DNA of 64,000 nucleotides, taken from assembly GCA_016710645.1 (NCBI GenBank), contig JADJVI010000043.1:1-64000 (forward strand), written 5' to 3'. Made by a program: the position numbers and the translations under genes. The notes under the pieces are model-generated. The model saw nothing but the letters and a program-made list of their open reading frames with translations. It was not told the DNA's origin and did not search any database. Positions within the stretch are counted from its first letter, which is position 1; each line of letters begins with the position of its first letter. This DNA comes from Actinomycetales bacterium. Lineage in GTDB: Bacteria > Actinomycetota > Actinomycetes > Actinomycetales > Dermatophilaceae. Below are positions 7,911-17,299 of the stretch, one piece after another.

Positions 7911-9277
7911 CCCCTCCGACCAGCGACCCTCGCCCGACTGACGTCGGGCCCGACGCCGCACCCTCGCCTGACGCGGCTGACTCCCCCGAGCCGGTCACCG
8001 AGCCGGTCACCGAGCCGGTTACCGAGCAGGTCACGGGAGCGGTCGCAGAGCCAGCCAGCGGCCCCGACGGCGAGCACGCACGGCCGGCGGCGACCCCGCT
8101 GCTGACCCCGGCGGACGGCATACCAGATGTCGTCACCGATGAACGCACCCTGGTCGCCGCCGCGCGCGCTCTTGCCGCAGGCACCGGCCCGGTCGCGATC
8201 GACGCCGAACGTGCCTCGGGACACCGCTACGGACAGCACGCCTACCTCGTCCAATTGCGCCGGGACGGGGCCGGCACCTGGCTGGTCGACCCGGTGGCCT
8301 GCCCCGACCTCGGCCCCATTGCCGAGGCCATCTCCGGCGTCGAGTGGGTCTTGCACGCGGCGACCCAGGACCTGCCCTGTTTGCGCGAGGTCGGCCTGCA
8401 CCCCACCGCACTGTTCGACACCGAACTCGGCGCGCGACTGGCGGGCCTCCCTCGGGTCGGGCTGGGGGCATCCGTCGAGCACTACCTAGGGCTGTCGCTG
8501 GCCAAGGAACACTCGGCCGTCGATTGGTCCAAGCGGCCGCTGCCCGACCCATGGCTGCGCTATGCGGCGCTCGATGTCGAGGTTCTCGTCGAACTGCGCG
8601 ACCGTCTCGACGCCGACCTCCATGCCCAGGGCAAGGGCGAGTGGGCGCGCCAGGAGTTCGCAGCGCTGGTCGATTTCGCCGGACCGCCGGTGCGCGTCGA
8701 CCCGTGGCGCCGCACGTCAGGCATGCACAAGGTTCGCAGGCGGCGGACCGTTGCGATCGTGCGTGAACTGTGGCTGGCTCGGGACCGGATCGCGCAACGT
8801 CGCGACATCTCCCCGGGGCGCGTGCTGGCCGACGCTGCGCTGATGGCGCTGGCCCTCGACCCGCCCAAGGACGCCGCAGCCATCGGGTCCTCCCCACAAT
8901 CCCGATCCGCGGCACGGCACGGCAAGGCATGGATCGAGGCAATCCAGCGGGCCATGGCCGTGCCGGAGGAGGCCCTGCCACCGCTCACCCTGCCGAGCAA
9001 CGGCCCGCCGCCACCGCGCCTGTGGCCGGATCGCGATCCCGTCGCAGCCAACCGGCTCGCCGACGCGCGCGAAGCGCTCGGAGCCTTTGCTGCTGACCAC
9101 ACCCTCCCGGTCGAGAACCTGCTCAGCCCTGATACCTTGCGCCGGGCTTTGTGGACGCCTCCCAAGGCACTCTCGGAGGCGGCCTTCGCCGAGACCCTCA
9201 GCGGTCTGGGAGCACGCGCGTGGCAGGTCGAGATCGTCGCCCCGGTGCTGGCGACGGTATGCCGTGCGACGGCGTGA
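7907..9277 (+). CDS. rnd: ribonuclease D-like 3'-5' exoribonuclease with HRDC domain
   Basis: A 456-residue DEDD-superfamily exonuclease. The Exo I motif VAIDAERASG, Exo II HAATQDLPCL and Exo III YAALDVEVLVEL supply the metal-binding acidic residues. An HRDC nucleic-acid-binding domain follows (about residues 265-345: KVRRRRTVAIVRELWLARD), then a C-terminal region usual in actinobacterial members. Residues 1-60 are an acidic, Pro/Thr-rich leader containing a threefold EPVT repeat. Translation begins at GTG 7907, overlapping the DUF3000 stop by four bases. Likely role is RNA maturation or turnover. Confidence 0.9.
   Translation: MTPPTSDPRPTDVGPDAAPSPDAADSPEPVTEPVTEPVTEQVTGAVAEPASGPDGEHARPAATPLLTPADGIPDVVTDERTLVAAARALAAGTGPVAIDAERASGHRYGQHAYLVQLRRDGAGTWLVDPVACPDLGPIAEAISGVEWVLHAATQDLPCLREVGLHPTALFDTELGARLAGLPRVGLGASVEHYLGLSLAKEHSAVDWSKRPLPDPWLRYAALDVEVLVELRDRLDADLHAQGKGEWARQEFAALVDFAGPPVRVDPWRRTSGMHKVRRRRTVAIVRELWLARDRIAQRRDISPGRVLADAALMALALDPPKDAAAIGSSPQSRSAARHGKAWIEAIQRAMAVPEEALPPLTLPSNGPPPPRLWPDRDPVAANRLADAREALGAFAADHTLPVENLLSPDTLRRALWTPPKALSEAAFAETLSGLGARAWQVEIVAPVLATVCRATA
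7988..8023. repeat. three tandem 12-bp units inside rnd
   Basis: The unit GAGCCGGTCACC occurs at 7988-7999 and 8000-8011, with a near copy at 8012-8023, encoding Glu-Pro-Val-Thr three times in the disordered leader of RNase D. Such in-frame repeats can change copy number by slippage. Confidence 0.85.
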
Positions 9278-9310
9278 GACGGGTCACCCGACGCAGGTCA
9301 GTGACAGTGG

Positions 9311-9324
9311 TTACTGACAAGTAG
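9311..9324. promoter_or_regulatory. candidate operator upstream of fadAB
   Basis: TTACTGACAAGTAG is a near-palindrome (TACT-N4-AGTA) 60 bases before fadA. It overlaps a second inverted pair, GTCAGT (9297-9302) with ACTGAC (9313-9318). Sites of this size fit TetR-type fatty-acid-degradation repressors, but the regulator is not in this window, so the assignment is an inference. Confidence 0.35.
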
Positions 9325-9383
9325 CATTCGGATCGAGGACCGCTGTCGCGGCCCGGAACCGTCCTGCCCGAGGAGGCAACCGT

Positions 9384-10604
9384 ATGCCCCGATCATTGCG
9401 TGAGGTCGTGTTCGTCGACGGAGTGCGCACCCCGTTCGGAAAGGCGGGCGACAAGGGCATCTACGCCCAGACGCGCGCCGACGACCTGGTGATCCGCTGC
9501 ATCCGGGAACTGTTGCGCCGTCACCCCGAACTGCCCAAGGAGCGGGTCGAGGAGGTTGCCATCGCGGCGACCACCCAGATCGGCGACCAGGGCCTGACCC
9601 TCGGGCGGCTGGCTGCGCTGCTCTCCGGTCTCCCCCAGACCACCCCCGGCTACTCCATCGACCGGATGTGCGCCGGTGCGATGACCGCCGTGACGACCGT
9701 GGCATCGTCGATCGGCGTCGGCGCCATCGACATCGCCATTGCCGGTGGCGTCGAGCACATGGGCCGCCACCCGATGGGCCAAGGCATCGACCCCAACCCG
9801 CGCATCGTCTCCGAGCGCATCGTCGACCAGTCTGCCCTCGTCATGGGCAAGACCGCCGAGAACCTGCACGATCGCTTCCCCCAGCTGACCAAAGCCCGTT
9901 CGGACGCCTACGCCCTGGGATCACAGCGCAAGCTGGCGGCGGCATACGAATCCGGGAAGATTCAGCCCGACCTGGTGACCGTCGCCACCCGCAACGCGCA
10001 GGCCGGGTTCGGCCTCGCGACCGCCGACGAGCCGCCGCGCCCCAGCACGACGATGGCTGACCTCGAAGCGCTCAAGACCCCGTTCCGGTCGCACGGCAAT
10101 GTCACAGCCGGCAACAGCGCCGGTCTCAACGACGGCGCCACCGCGTGCTTGCTCGCCTCCGAGGACGCCGCTACCGAGCTCGGTATGCCGGTCAAGATGC
10201 GGTTGGTGTCCTTCGCCTTCGTAGGCGTCGAGCCTGAGGTCATGGGCATCGGTCCGGTGCCGGCTACCGAGAAGGCGCTGGCCAAGGCCGGGCTGAGCAT
10301 CGAGGACATCGGCCTTTTCGAACTCAACGAGGCCTTTGCCGTGCAGGTGCTGGCCTTCCTCGACCACTTCGACATCGCTGACGACGACCCCCGGGTCAAC
10401 CAGTACGGCGGCGCCATCGCGACCGGTCACCCGCTGGCCTCCTCCGGGGTGCGCCTGATGACCCAACTGGCCCGCCAGTTCGAGGAGAACCCGCAGGTGC
10501 GCTACGGCCTGACCTCGATGTGCATCGGCATCGGGATGGGCGGCACCGTCATCTGGGAGAACCCGCACCACGCCGACTACGTCCCCTCCGCACGGAAGGC
10601 CTGA
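9384..10604 (+). CDS. fadA: acetyl-CoA acyltransferase (3-ketoacyl-CoA thiolase)
   Basis: Cleaves 3-ketoacyl-CoA in the last step of fatty-acid beta-oxidation. The 406-residue protein has the nucleophilic cysteine in RMCAGAMTAV (about residue 95), FELNEAFAVQ, the histidine motif GGAIATGHPLASSG, and the second active cysteine in TSMCIGIGMGG. Both N- and C-terminal thiolase domains are complete. ATG 9384 follows the ribosome site GAGGAGG and lies inside a copy of the repeated GTATGCC element. fadB starts three bases after its stop, so the two form an operon for the trifunctional complex. Confidence 0.94.
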   Translation: MPRSLREVVFVDGVRTPFGKAGDKGIYAQTRADDLVIRCIRELLRRHPELPKERVEEVAIAATTQIGDQGLTLGRLAALLSGLPQTTPGYSIDRMCAGAMTAVTTVASSIGVGAIDIAIAGGVEHMGRHPMGQGIDPNPRIVSERIVDQSALVMGKTAENLHDRFPQLTKARSDAYALGSQRKLAAAYESGKIQPDLVTVATRNAQAGFGLATADEPPRPSTTMADLEALKTPFRSHGNVTAGNSAGLNDGATACLLASEDAATELGMPVKMRLVSFAFVGVEPEVMGIGPVPATEKALAKAGLSIEDIGLFELNEAFAVQVLAFLDHFDIADDDPRVNQYGGAIATGHPLASSGVRLMTQLARQFEENPQVRYGLTSMCIGIGMGGTVIWENPHHADYVPSARKA

Positions 10605-10607
10605 CCG

Positions 10608-12740
10608 ATGACCACCACCGTCACCACCGCTGACCTCGTTGCGGCCCTGCCGGACGAGGTCGTCACCAAGGCTCTCGTCCAGGACGTCCGCCTGCCGGGC
10701 AAGACCGGGGTCATGGCCCTGGTCACCCTCGACAACGGTTTCGACCACACCAAGCCCAACACCTTCGGCCCGGCGACGATGCTCGGCTTCCAGGCGGCTT
10801 TCGACACGCTCGCCGAACGGGTCGCCAAGGGTGAGGTCCAGGCCGTCGGCATCACCGGCAAGCCGTTCATCTTCGCGGTCGGGGCTGACCTCACCGGCGT
10901 CGGCAAGCTCACCCGCCGGGAGGAGGGCGAGGCGATCGCGCGAGCCGGCCACACGGCATACGCGACCCTCATGGACCTGCCGGTCCCGACCTTTGCGTTC
11001 GTCAACGGCGCGGCGATGGGCGGCGGCGTGGAGCTAGCCCTCGCCTGCGACTACCGCACCATGTCGGCGGGCGTGCCAGCGATTGCCTTGCCGGAGTGCT
11101 TCCTCGGGCTGGTGCCTGGTTGGGGTGGGTGCTACACACTGCCCAACCTCATCGGGGTGCGCAATGCCCTGACGATGATCATCGAGAACCCGATGAACAA
11201 CAACAAGATGCTCAAGGGTCCGCAGGCCTACGAGCTGGGCATGGCCGACGTGCTGCTGGAGCCGGCCGACTTCCTTGAGGAGTCGATCGGGTGGGCGGCC
11301 AAGGTCATCTCCGGCGAGATCACCGTCACGCGGCCGGAGATCGACCGCGACGAAGCCTCCTGGGAGGCCGCCATCGCCGCGTCGAAGATGCTCGTGGACG
11401 CCAAGACCGGCGGATTCGCCCCGGCTCCCTATCGTGCGCTTGAGCTCATCTCCAAGGCCCGCACCGCCACCCGCGAGGAGGGCTTCGCCGCCGAGGACGC
11501 CGTGCTCGGTGACCTCGTCATGAGCGACGAGCTGCGCGCCGGGCTCTACGCCTTCGACCTCGTGCAGCGGCGGGCCAAGCGGCCGGCCGGTGCTCCTGAC
11601 CGGGCCCTGGCCCGCCCCGTGACCAAGGTCGGCGTCGTGGGCGCCGGGCTGATGGCCAGCCAGCTTGCGCTGCTGTTCATCCAGCGCCTGGAGGTGCCGG
11701 TCATCCTCACCGACCTCGACCAAGCGCGCGTCGACAAGGGCGTCGCCTATGTGCACGCCCAGCTCGACGGACTGGCCAAGAAGGGTCGCCTTAACGGCGA
11801 CCGGCTCAGCCGCTACAAGGGCCTCATCTCCGGCTCGACGAGCAAGGCCGGCTTCGCCGACGCCGACTTCGTCATCGAGGCGGTCTTCGAGGAGATGGGG
11901 GTCAAGCAGCAGGTCTTCGCCGAGGTCGAGGCGGTCGTGTCCGACACCTGCATCTTGGCCACTAACACCTCCAGCCTGTCGATCACCGAGATGGCCTCGA
12001 AGCTGGCCCACCCGGAGCGGGTCGTTGGGTTCCACTTCTTCAACCCGGTCGCGGTCATGCCGCTGTTGGAGATCATCCCTGGCGGCCAGACCGACGCCGC
12101 AGCGCTGGCGACCGGGTTCGCCGTCGGCAAGGCCCTCAAGAAGACCTGCATCCTGGTCAAGGACTCCCCGTCCTTCATCGTCAACCGGATGCTCGGGCGG
12201 TTCATGGGCGAGGTCGGGCGGATCGTCGACGAGGGCACCCCGGTGCCGGTAGCCGACAAGGGCTTCGCGGGACTCACCCCGATGCCGCCCTTCGTGCTGC
12301 TCGGTCTGGTGGGTCCGGCCATCGCCATGCACAACGGGCAAACCCTCGTGAAAGCCTTCCCCGACCGGTTCTACAGCTCGAAGGGTCTGGAAGCCATGGT
12401 CGCGGCCGGCAAGCAGGCCTACTACATCTGGCCCGGGGGCGTGCCGCAGGTCGACCCCGAGGTCGAGGCGCTGCTACCCAAGCCCGAAAACCCGGTCGTG
12501 CTCACCGCCGAGCAGGTCCGCGAGCAGGTCCTCGAGGCCCTCGCCGACGAGGCCAAGCGGATGCTCGACGAGGGCGTGGCCCAGTCCCCCATGGATCTCG
12601 ACCTGGCGATGATCACGGGCACCGGCTTTGCCTTCTGGAACGGCGGCATCACTCCGCTACTGGACCGCACCGGGATCGCCGAACGCGTCACCGGGTCGAG
12701 GTTCCTGCCCCCGGGCGCAGCGAGCGTGCCGGCCGCCTGA
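10608..12740 (+). CDS. fadB: fatty acid oxidation complex alpha subunit (enoyl-CoA hydratase/3-hydroxyacyl-CoA dehydrogenase)
   Basis: A 710-residue two-domain enzyme. The N-terminal crotonase domain (about 1-290) shows oxyanion-hole segments ITGKPFIFAVGADL and GAAMGGGVELALACDYR and LPECFLGLVPGWGG. The Rossmann domain begins at KVGVVGAGLMAS (about 341) and has VIEAVFEE, LATNTSSLSI and VGFHFFNPVAVMPLLEII. A C-terminal 3HCDH domain follows. It catalyses hydration and NAD-dependent oxidation of acyl-CoA intermediates and passes product to FadA. It is cotranscribed with fadA (three-base gap) and is followed by a strong hairpin. Confidence 0.94.
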   Translation: MTTTVTTADLVAALPDEVVTKALVQDVRLPGKTGVMALVTLDNGFDHTKPNTFGPATMLGFQAAFDTLAERVAKGEVQAVGITGKPFIFAVGADLTGVGKLTRREEGEAIARAGHTAYATLMDLPVPTFAFVNGAAMGGGVELALACDYRTMSAGVPAIALPECFLGLVPGWGGCYTLPNLIGVRNALTMIIENPMNNNKMLKGPQAYELGMADVLLEPADFLEESIGWAAKVISGEITVTRPEIDRDEASWEAAIAASKMLVDAKTGGFAPAPYRALELISKARTATREEGFAAEDAVLGDLVMSDELRAGLYAFDLVQRRAKRPAGAPDRALARPVTKVGVVGAGLMASQLALLFIQRLEVPVILTDLDQARVDKGVAYVHAQLDGLAKKGRLNGDRLSRYKGLISGSTSKAGFADADFVIEAVFEEMGVKQQVFAEVEAVVSDTCILATNTSSLSITEMASKLAHPERVVGFHFFNPVAVMPLLEIIPGGQTDAAALATGFAVGKALKKTCILVKDSPSFIVNRMLGRFMGEVGRIVDEGTPVPVADKGFAGLTPMPPFVLLGLVGPAIAMHNGQTLVKAFPDRFYSSKGLEAMVAAGKQAYYIWPGGVPQVDPEVEALLPKPENPVVLTAEQVREQVLEALADEAKRMLDEGVAQSPMDLDLAMITGTGFAFWNGGITPLLDRTGIAERVTGSRFLPPGAASVPAA

Positions 12741-12755
12741 TCGTCCACAACCCAC

Positions 12756-12799
12756 GAGGGGGTATGCCGTGCGCGCTCCGGCCCACGGCATACCCCCTC
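12756..12799 (+). terminator. fadAB terminator built from an inverted pair of the GTATGCCG element
   Basis: A perfect 16-bp stem pairs GAGGGGGTATGCCGTG (12756-12771) with its complement at 12784-12799 around a 12-base loop, 15 bases after the fadB stop. There is no clear T-run, as is usual for actinobacterial terminators. Each arm contains one copy of the window-wide repeated octamer. Confidence 0.75.
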
Positions 12800-12851
12800 T
12801 GGGCTGTTGCGACGCAGCGTGCTATCTCACGACCGATATACAGTGGAACCC

Positions 12852-14378
12852 ATGTCTGAGGACTACCGCGTGCGCATCGGCGCCCTCATCCGCGATGCCC
12901 GCCGCCACAAGGGGCTGACCCAAGCCGAGCTGGCCAAGTTGCTGGCGACCAGCCAGAGTGCCGTCGCGCGCATCGAGCAGGGCCAGCAGAACCTCTCCCT
13001 GGAGACCCTGGCGCGGATCGGTGAGGCTTTGGACTCCGAGTTCGTCAGCGTCGGCCACTCCGGCCCGCAGCACCTGCGGATCGTCGGCGGCCAGGAGCTG
13101 TCCGGCGAGATCGCCGTCAAGAGCTCCAAGAATGCCGGCGTGGCCTTGCTCTGCGCGAGCCTGCTCAACCGGGGACGCACGACGATCCGCGGGCTGGCCC
13201 GGATCGAGGAGGTCAACCGGATCCTCGAGGTCCTCACCTCGATCGGCGTCAAGACCCGCTGGCTGCCAGACAGCAACGACTTGGAGATCGTCCCGCCGGC
13301 CGTGCTCGACCTCGCGAGCATCGACGTCGAGGCCGCGCGCCGCACCCGCACGGTCATCATGTTCCTCGGACCGCTGCTGCACGACCACGCCAGCTTCCGC
13401 CTGCCGTATGCCGGTGGGTGCGACCTCGGCACCCGCACCATCGAGCCGCACATGTCTGCCCTGCAACACCTGGGTCTCACCGTGGAGGCGACCCACGGGT
13501 TCTATGCCGCCACCAGCCAGCCTCAGGTGTCGACCCAGCGGATCGTGCTCACCGAGCGTGGCGACACGGTGACCGAAAACGTCCTCATGGCGGCGGCCCG
13601 GATTCCTGGCACCACTGAGATTCGCAACGCCAGCCCCAACTACATGGTCCAGGACCTGTGCTTCTTCCTGCAGACCCTCGGGGTGCAGATCGACGGGATC
13701 GGCACGACGACCCTGCGAGTCACCGGCGTGCCGGAAATCGACGTCGACGTCGAGTTCGCGCCGAGCGAGGACCCCATCGAGGCAATGAGCCTGCTCGCGG
13801 CCGCCGTGGTCACAGGATCGCGCATCACCATCCGCCGGGTGCCGATCGAGTTCATGGAGATCGAGATCGCCACGCTGGAGACCATGGGCATGCGTTTGGA
13901 GATCTCCCCGGAATACCCCTCGGCCAACGGCAAGACCCGCCTGGTCGACCTGACGACGATCCCGGGTCCGTTGCACGCGGCGTTGGACAAGATCCACCCC
14001 ATGCCGTTCCCGGGCCTCAATATCGACAACCTGCCCTTCTTCGCGCTCATCGCCGCGACCGCCCAGGGCACGACGATGATCCACGACTGGGTCTACGACA
14101 ACCGGGCCATCTACCTCACCGAGCTCAACCGGGTGGGTGCCAAGGTGCAGTTGCTCGATCCCCACCGGGTGCTCATCGAGGGTCCGACCCGGTGGCGGGC
14201 GGCCGAGATGCAATGCCCACCGGCGTTGCGCCCGGGCGTCGTCGTGCTGTTGGCGATGCTGGCGGCTCCGGGGACGTCAGTGTTGCGCAATGTCTACGTC
14301 ATCAACCGGGGCTACGAGGACCTCGCCGAACGCCTCAACAAGCTCGGCGCGACGATCGACGTCTTCCGCGACATCTGA
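12852..14378 (+). CDS. MurA-like UDP-GlcNAc 1-carboxyvinyltransferase fused to an XRE DNA-binding domain
   Basis: A 508-residue fusion. Residues 1-75 are a Cro/C1-type helix-turn-helix (IGALIRDARRHKGLTQAELAKLLATSQSAVARIEQG is split by family-typical positions 8-43). From about residue 78 follows an EPSP-synthase-superfamily domain: RIVGGQELSGEIAVKSSKNA, then PYAGGCDLGTR, whose cysteine (residue 190) matches the PEP-binding, fosfomycin-sensitive cysteine of MurA, and PFPGLNIDNLPFFALIA. MurA makes the first committed peptidoglycan precursor. The second fold could be a catalytic paralogue or a ligand sensor controlling the DNA-binding half. ATG 12852 begins the HTH; no other gene is cotranscribed. 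Confidence 0.85.
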   Translation: MSEDYRVRIGALIRDARRHKGLTQAELAKLLATSQSAVARIEQGQQNLSLETLARIGEALDSEFVSVGHSGPQHLRIVGGQELSGEIAVKSSKNAGVALLCASLLNRGRTTIRGLARIEEVNRILEVLTSIGVKTRWLPDSNDLEIVPPAVLDLASIDVEAARRTRTVIMFLGPLLHDHASFRLPYAGGCDLGTRTIEPHMSALQHLGLTVEATHGFYAATSQPQVSTQRIVLTERGDTVTENVLMAAARIPGTTEIRNASPNYMVQDLCFFLQTLGVQIDGIGTTTLRVTGVPEIDVDVEFAPSEDPIEAMSLLAAAVVTGSRITIRRVPIEFMEIEIATLETMGMRLEISPEYPSANGKTRLVDLTTIPGPLHAALDKIHPMPFPGLNIDNLPFFALIAATAQGTTMIHDWVYDNRAIYLTELNRVGAKVQLLDPHRVLIEGPTRWRAAEMQCPPALRPGVVVLLAMLAAPGTSVLRNVYVINRGYEDLAERLNKLGATIDVFRDI

Positions 14379-14399
14379 CCGGCGCCCGCAATCTGACCT

Positions 14400-14427
14400 G
14401 GTCGCTAGCGGAGTCGGGTCAGCGACC
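14400..14427. terminator. candidate bidirectional terminator
   Basis: GGTCGCT (14400-14406) pairs with AGCGACC (14421-14427) in the short gap between two convergent genes. The stem is only seven bases with a 14-base loop, so support is moderate. Confidence 0.4.
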
Positions 14428-14432
14428 GAGAC

Positions 14433-15335
14433 TCACAGGTCGAGGTGCCGAGCCACCGCATCGATGACCGGCGCGAGCCCGGCCCGACTCAGGACGATCG
14501 AGTAGTGGTTGGTGTCGGGCACCTTGGTGACCCGCACCTCGTCCGGCACCTGCAGCAGCTTGAGCCGCTCGGTGTCGTAGAGCCCCTGCGGCTCGTCGAA
14601 CAATCCGCGCGGAGCCCAAAGGAAGTCGATGGGCACGTCCTGCTCGACGGCCTGGCGCACAGCCCCGGCCAGGGCTGGGTGGAAGAGCACGTCCTTGCCG
14701 TCGGCCCGAATCGCGGCCAGCACGCAGGAACTCGCGTACTTCGTCGGGTCGGCCGCGCAGGGACGCACGTCGTGATCGAGATAGCGGCGCACCTGGTCGC
14801 CATCCGGACCGCGCAGCAGCGGCCCGACCGCCTGGTGCTCCCCCACAAAGTCCAGGTATGCCGTGGGGCTGTCGAAGGTGCGCTCCAGGCGCTTCATGGC
14901 CGGCCCGAGCACGACCCGCAGCGTCTGGTCGATGTCGCCATCGCCCATCCCTGAGGGCACCGGGAAGTTGACTCCACCATCAACGAGGACGAGACCGCGG
15001 ATTGCCTCCGGGTGCTTGGCCGCCAGCAGCGCGCACACCGCAGCGCCCATCGAGTGACCGAGCATGAGCGGCGGCTGCGGCAGCGAGGTCGCCAGGGTGT
15101 AGAGATCCTGGACGTGCACGGCAAGACCCAGCGGTCCCGGACCGATGCTGCTGTCCCCGCGGCCGCGCAAGTCCGGGGCCAGCAGCCGCACGCCGCCGGG
15201 CCCGAAGCGCTCTCCGAGGAGCTCGGCCAGCAGAGTCCAGTTCAGCCCGTTCCCCGTGATGCCGTGGACGGCGATGACCGTGGGGGTCTGCGGACCGGCG
15301 GGGCCGATGGTGAGGTCGTGGACGTGGAAGCTCAT
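14433..15335 (-). CDS. alpha/beta-hydrolase
   Basis: A 300-residue alpha/beta-hydrolase-fold enzyme. It shows the oxyanion-side motif VIAVHGITGNGLNW, the nucleophile elbow GHSMGA near residue 94, LVDGG after strand 6, and a histidine in PDTNHYSIV near residue 285. Substrate cannot be inferred. Its ATG overlaps the dxs stop codon (ATGA), so it is translationally coupled to dxs. No functional link of hydrolases to the isoprenoid pathway is established from this alone. Confidence 0.85.
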   Translation of the reverse strand: MSFHVHDLTIGPAGPQTPTVIAVHGITGNGLNWTLLAELLGERFGPGGVRLLAPDLRGRGDSSIGPGPLGLAVHVQDLYTLATSLPQPPLMLGHSMGAAVCALLAAKHPEAIRGLVLVDGGVNFPVPSGMGDGDIDQTLRVVLGPAMKRLERTFDSPTAYLDFVGEHQAVGPLLRGPDGDQVRRYLDHDVRPCAADPTKYASSCVLAAIRADGKDVLFHPALAGAVRQAVEQDVPIDFLWAPRGLFDEPQGLYDTERLKLLQVPDEVRVTKVPDTNHYSIVLSRAGLAPVIDAVARHLDL

Positions 15336-17203
15336 GCGCGCATTCTGCCGATCGCGTCATCGGCGATCGCCGCGGGGGTCAGCCCGATCTCCTCGAGGAT
15401 CTGGGTTCGGGAAGCGTGCGCGAGAAAACGCTGCGGTATGCCGTAGCAGTGCACCCGTGCGGGCAGGTCGGCGCGCTCCACGGCGCGGGCGATCTGAGTG
15501 CCGACGCCGCCGACAGCCAGGCCATCTTCGATGACCAGGACCGTCTGCGCCTGCCGCGCGAGGTCGATGATGTCGGAGCTGACCGGCAGCGCCCACCGGG
15601 GATCGACCACGCGGGCCGGGAAGCCGGCCTCTTCCAGGGCCGATGCGACCTCGACCGCGGTCGCGACCATCTCGCCCACGCCGACGACGAGTACCGGGAC
15701 GTCGCCGTCAGCGGGTTCGGCGACGACGTCGACGGTGCCCTGTCGTCGCAAGGCCGGGATCGCTGCGGGTGGGTTCTGCTTGGAGAACCGGATGACCGTC
15801 GGGGCGTCATCGACGTCGACCGCCTCGTCGAGCAACCGGACGAGCTCATCGGCGTCACGCGGGGCACTCACCCGCACCCCTGGCATGATCCCGGAGATCA
15901 CCAAGTCCCACATCCCGTTGTGGGATGCCCCGTCGGTGCCGGTCACCCCTGCCCGGTCGAGCACCACGGTGACTCCGGCCCGGTGCAGGGCGCAGTCCAT
16001 GAGCAGCTGGTCGAACGCGCGGTTGAGGAAGGTGGCATAGACGCACACGACGGGGTGCAAGCCGGCATACGCGAGTCCGGCCGCCATCGTGAGCGCGTGC
16101 TGCTCAGCGATCCCCACGTCGAAGACTCGGTCGGGAAACTCGCGAGCGAACGGCTCCAGCCCCACCGGGATGAGCATGGCGGCGGTGACCGCTACGACGT
16201 CAGGACGGCGCCGTGCCACCCCGACGATGGCGTCGGCGAACTCGTCGGTCCAGATCCGCCCCTTGACCTGCAGGGGCAGGCCGGTTTCCGGGTTGATTCG
16301 GTCGACGGCGTGGAAGCGGTCGGCTTCGTTGGCGCGGGCGTGGTGATAGCCCTTGCCCTTCTGAGTGATGACGTGGACGATGACTGGCCCGCCGAAGGAC
16401 CGCGCCTTCCGCAGGGCCGACTCGACGGCTCCGATGTCATGTCCGTCGACCGGACCGACGTACTTCAGCCCCAGGTCCTCGAAGAGGCCCTGGGGGGCCA
16501 CCATGTCTTTGAGGCCCTTCTTCATCCCGTGAACTGCCCCGTAGACGGCGCCGCCGATGACCGGGGTTCGCGAGAGCGCCAGGCGCCCCCAGTCCAGGAC
16601 GTTCTCGTAGCCGCGGGTGGTCCGCAGCGTCTCGAGTTGATCGGCGAGAGCGCCCTTGGTGGGGGCATAGGACCGGGCATTGTCGTTGACGACGATGACC
16701 AGCGGCAGGTCCTTCTCGATGGCGATGTTATTCATCGCTTCCCAGGCCATCCCGCCCGTCAGCGCGCCGTCGCCGATCACCGCGACCGTATGCCGGTCCA
16801 GCTCGCCGCGCACGACCCGGCCCTTGGCGATCCCGTCGGCCCAGGACAGGGCTGTCGAGGCATGGGAGTTCTCGACGACGTCGTGTTCAGACTCTGCCCG
16901 GCTCGGGTAACCCGACAAGCCGCCAGCACCGCGCAGGGAGGAAAAGTCGTGCCGCCCGGTGAGGAGTTTGTGCACATAGGACTGATGCCCAGTGTCCAGG
17001 ACGATCGTGTCGTGCGGGGAGGTGAACACCCGATGCAACGCAATGGTGAGCTCGACGACGCCCAGGTTGGGTCCGAGGTGTCCGCCGGTGCGCGACACCG
17101 ACGTGATGAGGAACTCCCGGACCTCCGCAGCGAGGTCAGCCAATTGCGCGGGATCGAGCCGCTGCACATCGGAGGGGCCGTGGATCGACTCAAGCAGTGC
17201 CAC
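15332..17203 (-). CDS. dxs: 1-deoxy-D-xylulose-5-phosphate synthase
   Basis: Condenses pyruvate and glyceraldehyde 3-phosphate with thiamine diphosphate, the first step of the MEP isoprenoid pathway. The 623-residue protein has HLGPNLGVVELTIALH, the TPP motif GDGALTGGMAWEAMNN near residue 150, VHVITQKGKGY, the transketolase pyrimidine-binding segment GIAEQHALTMAAGLA, and a C-terminal transketolase domain. GTG 17203, ten bases after GGAGGG, gives the standard N-terminus; the frame is open further upstream without similarity. The downstream hydrolase overlaps by four bases. Confidence 0.95.
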   Translation of the reverse strand: MALLESIHGPSDVQRLDPAQLADLAAEVREFLITSVSRTGGHLGPNLGVVELTIALHRVFTSPHDTIVLDTGHQSYVHKLLTGRHDFSSLRGAGGLSGYPSRAESEHDVVENSHASTALSWADGIAKGRVVRGELDRHTVAVIGDGALTGGMAWEAMNNIAIEKDLPLVIVVNDNARSYAPTKGALADQLETLRTTRGYENVLDWGRLALSRTPVIGGAVYGAVHGMKKGLKDMVAPQGLFEDLGLKYVGPVDGHDIGAVESALRKARSFGGPVIVHVITQKGKGYHHARANEADRFHAVDRINPETGLPLQVKGRIWTDEFADAIVGVARRRPDVVAVTAAMLIPVGLEPFAREFPDRVFDVGIAEQHALTMAAGLAYAGLHPVVCVYATFLNRAFDQLLMDCALHRAGVTVVLDRAGVTGTDGASHNGMWDLVISGIMPGVRVSAPRDADELVRLLDEAVDVDDAPTVIRFSKQNPPAAIPALRRQGTVDVVAEPADGDVPVLVVGVGEMVATAVEVASALEEAGFPARVVDPRWALPVSSDIIDLARQAQTVLVIEDGLAVGGVGTQIARAVERADLPARVHCYGIPQRFLAHASRTQILEEIGLTPAAIADDAIGRMRA

Positions 17204-17299
17204 GCTGAAGCTTCCCTCCACGCCTATTCGGATTCGTCCCGAGTCTAGTTCACCCGCCGGTAACCGGCACCGACTCGAGCCGCCCGCGCGCCGAACGCC

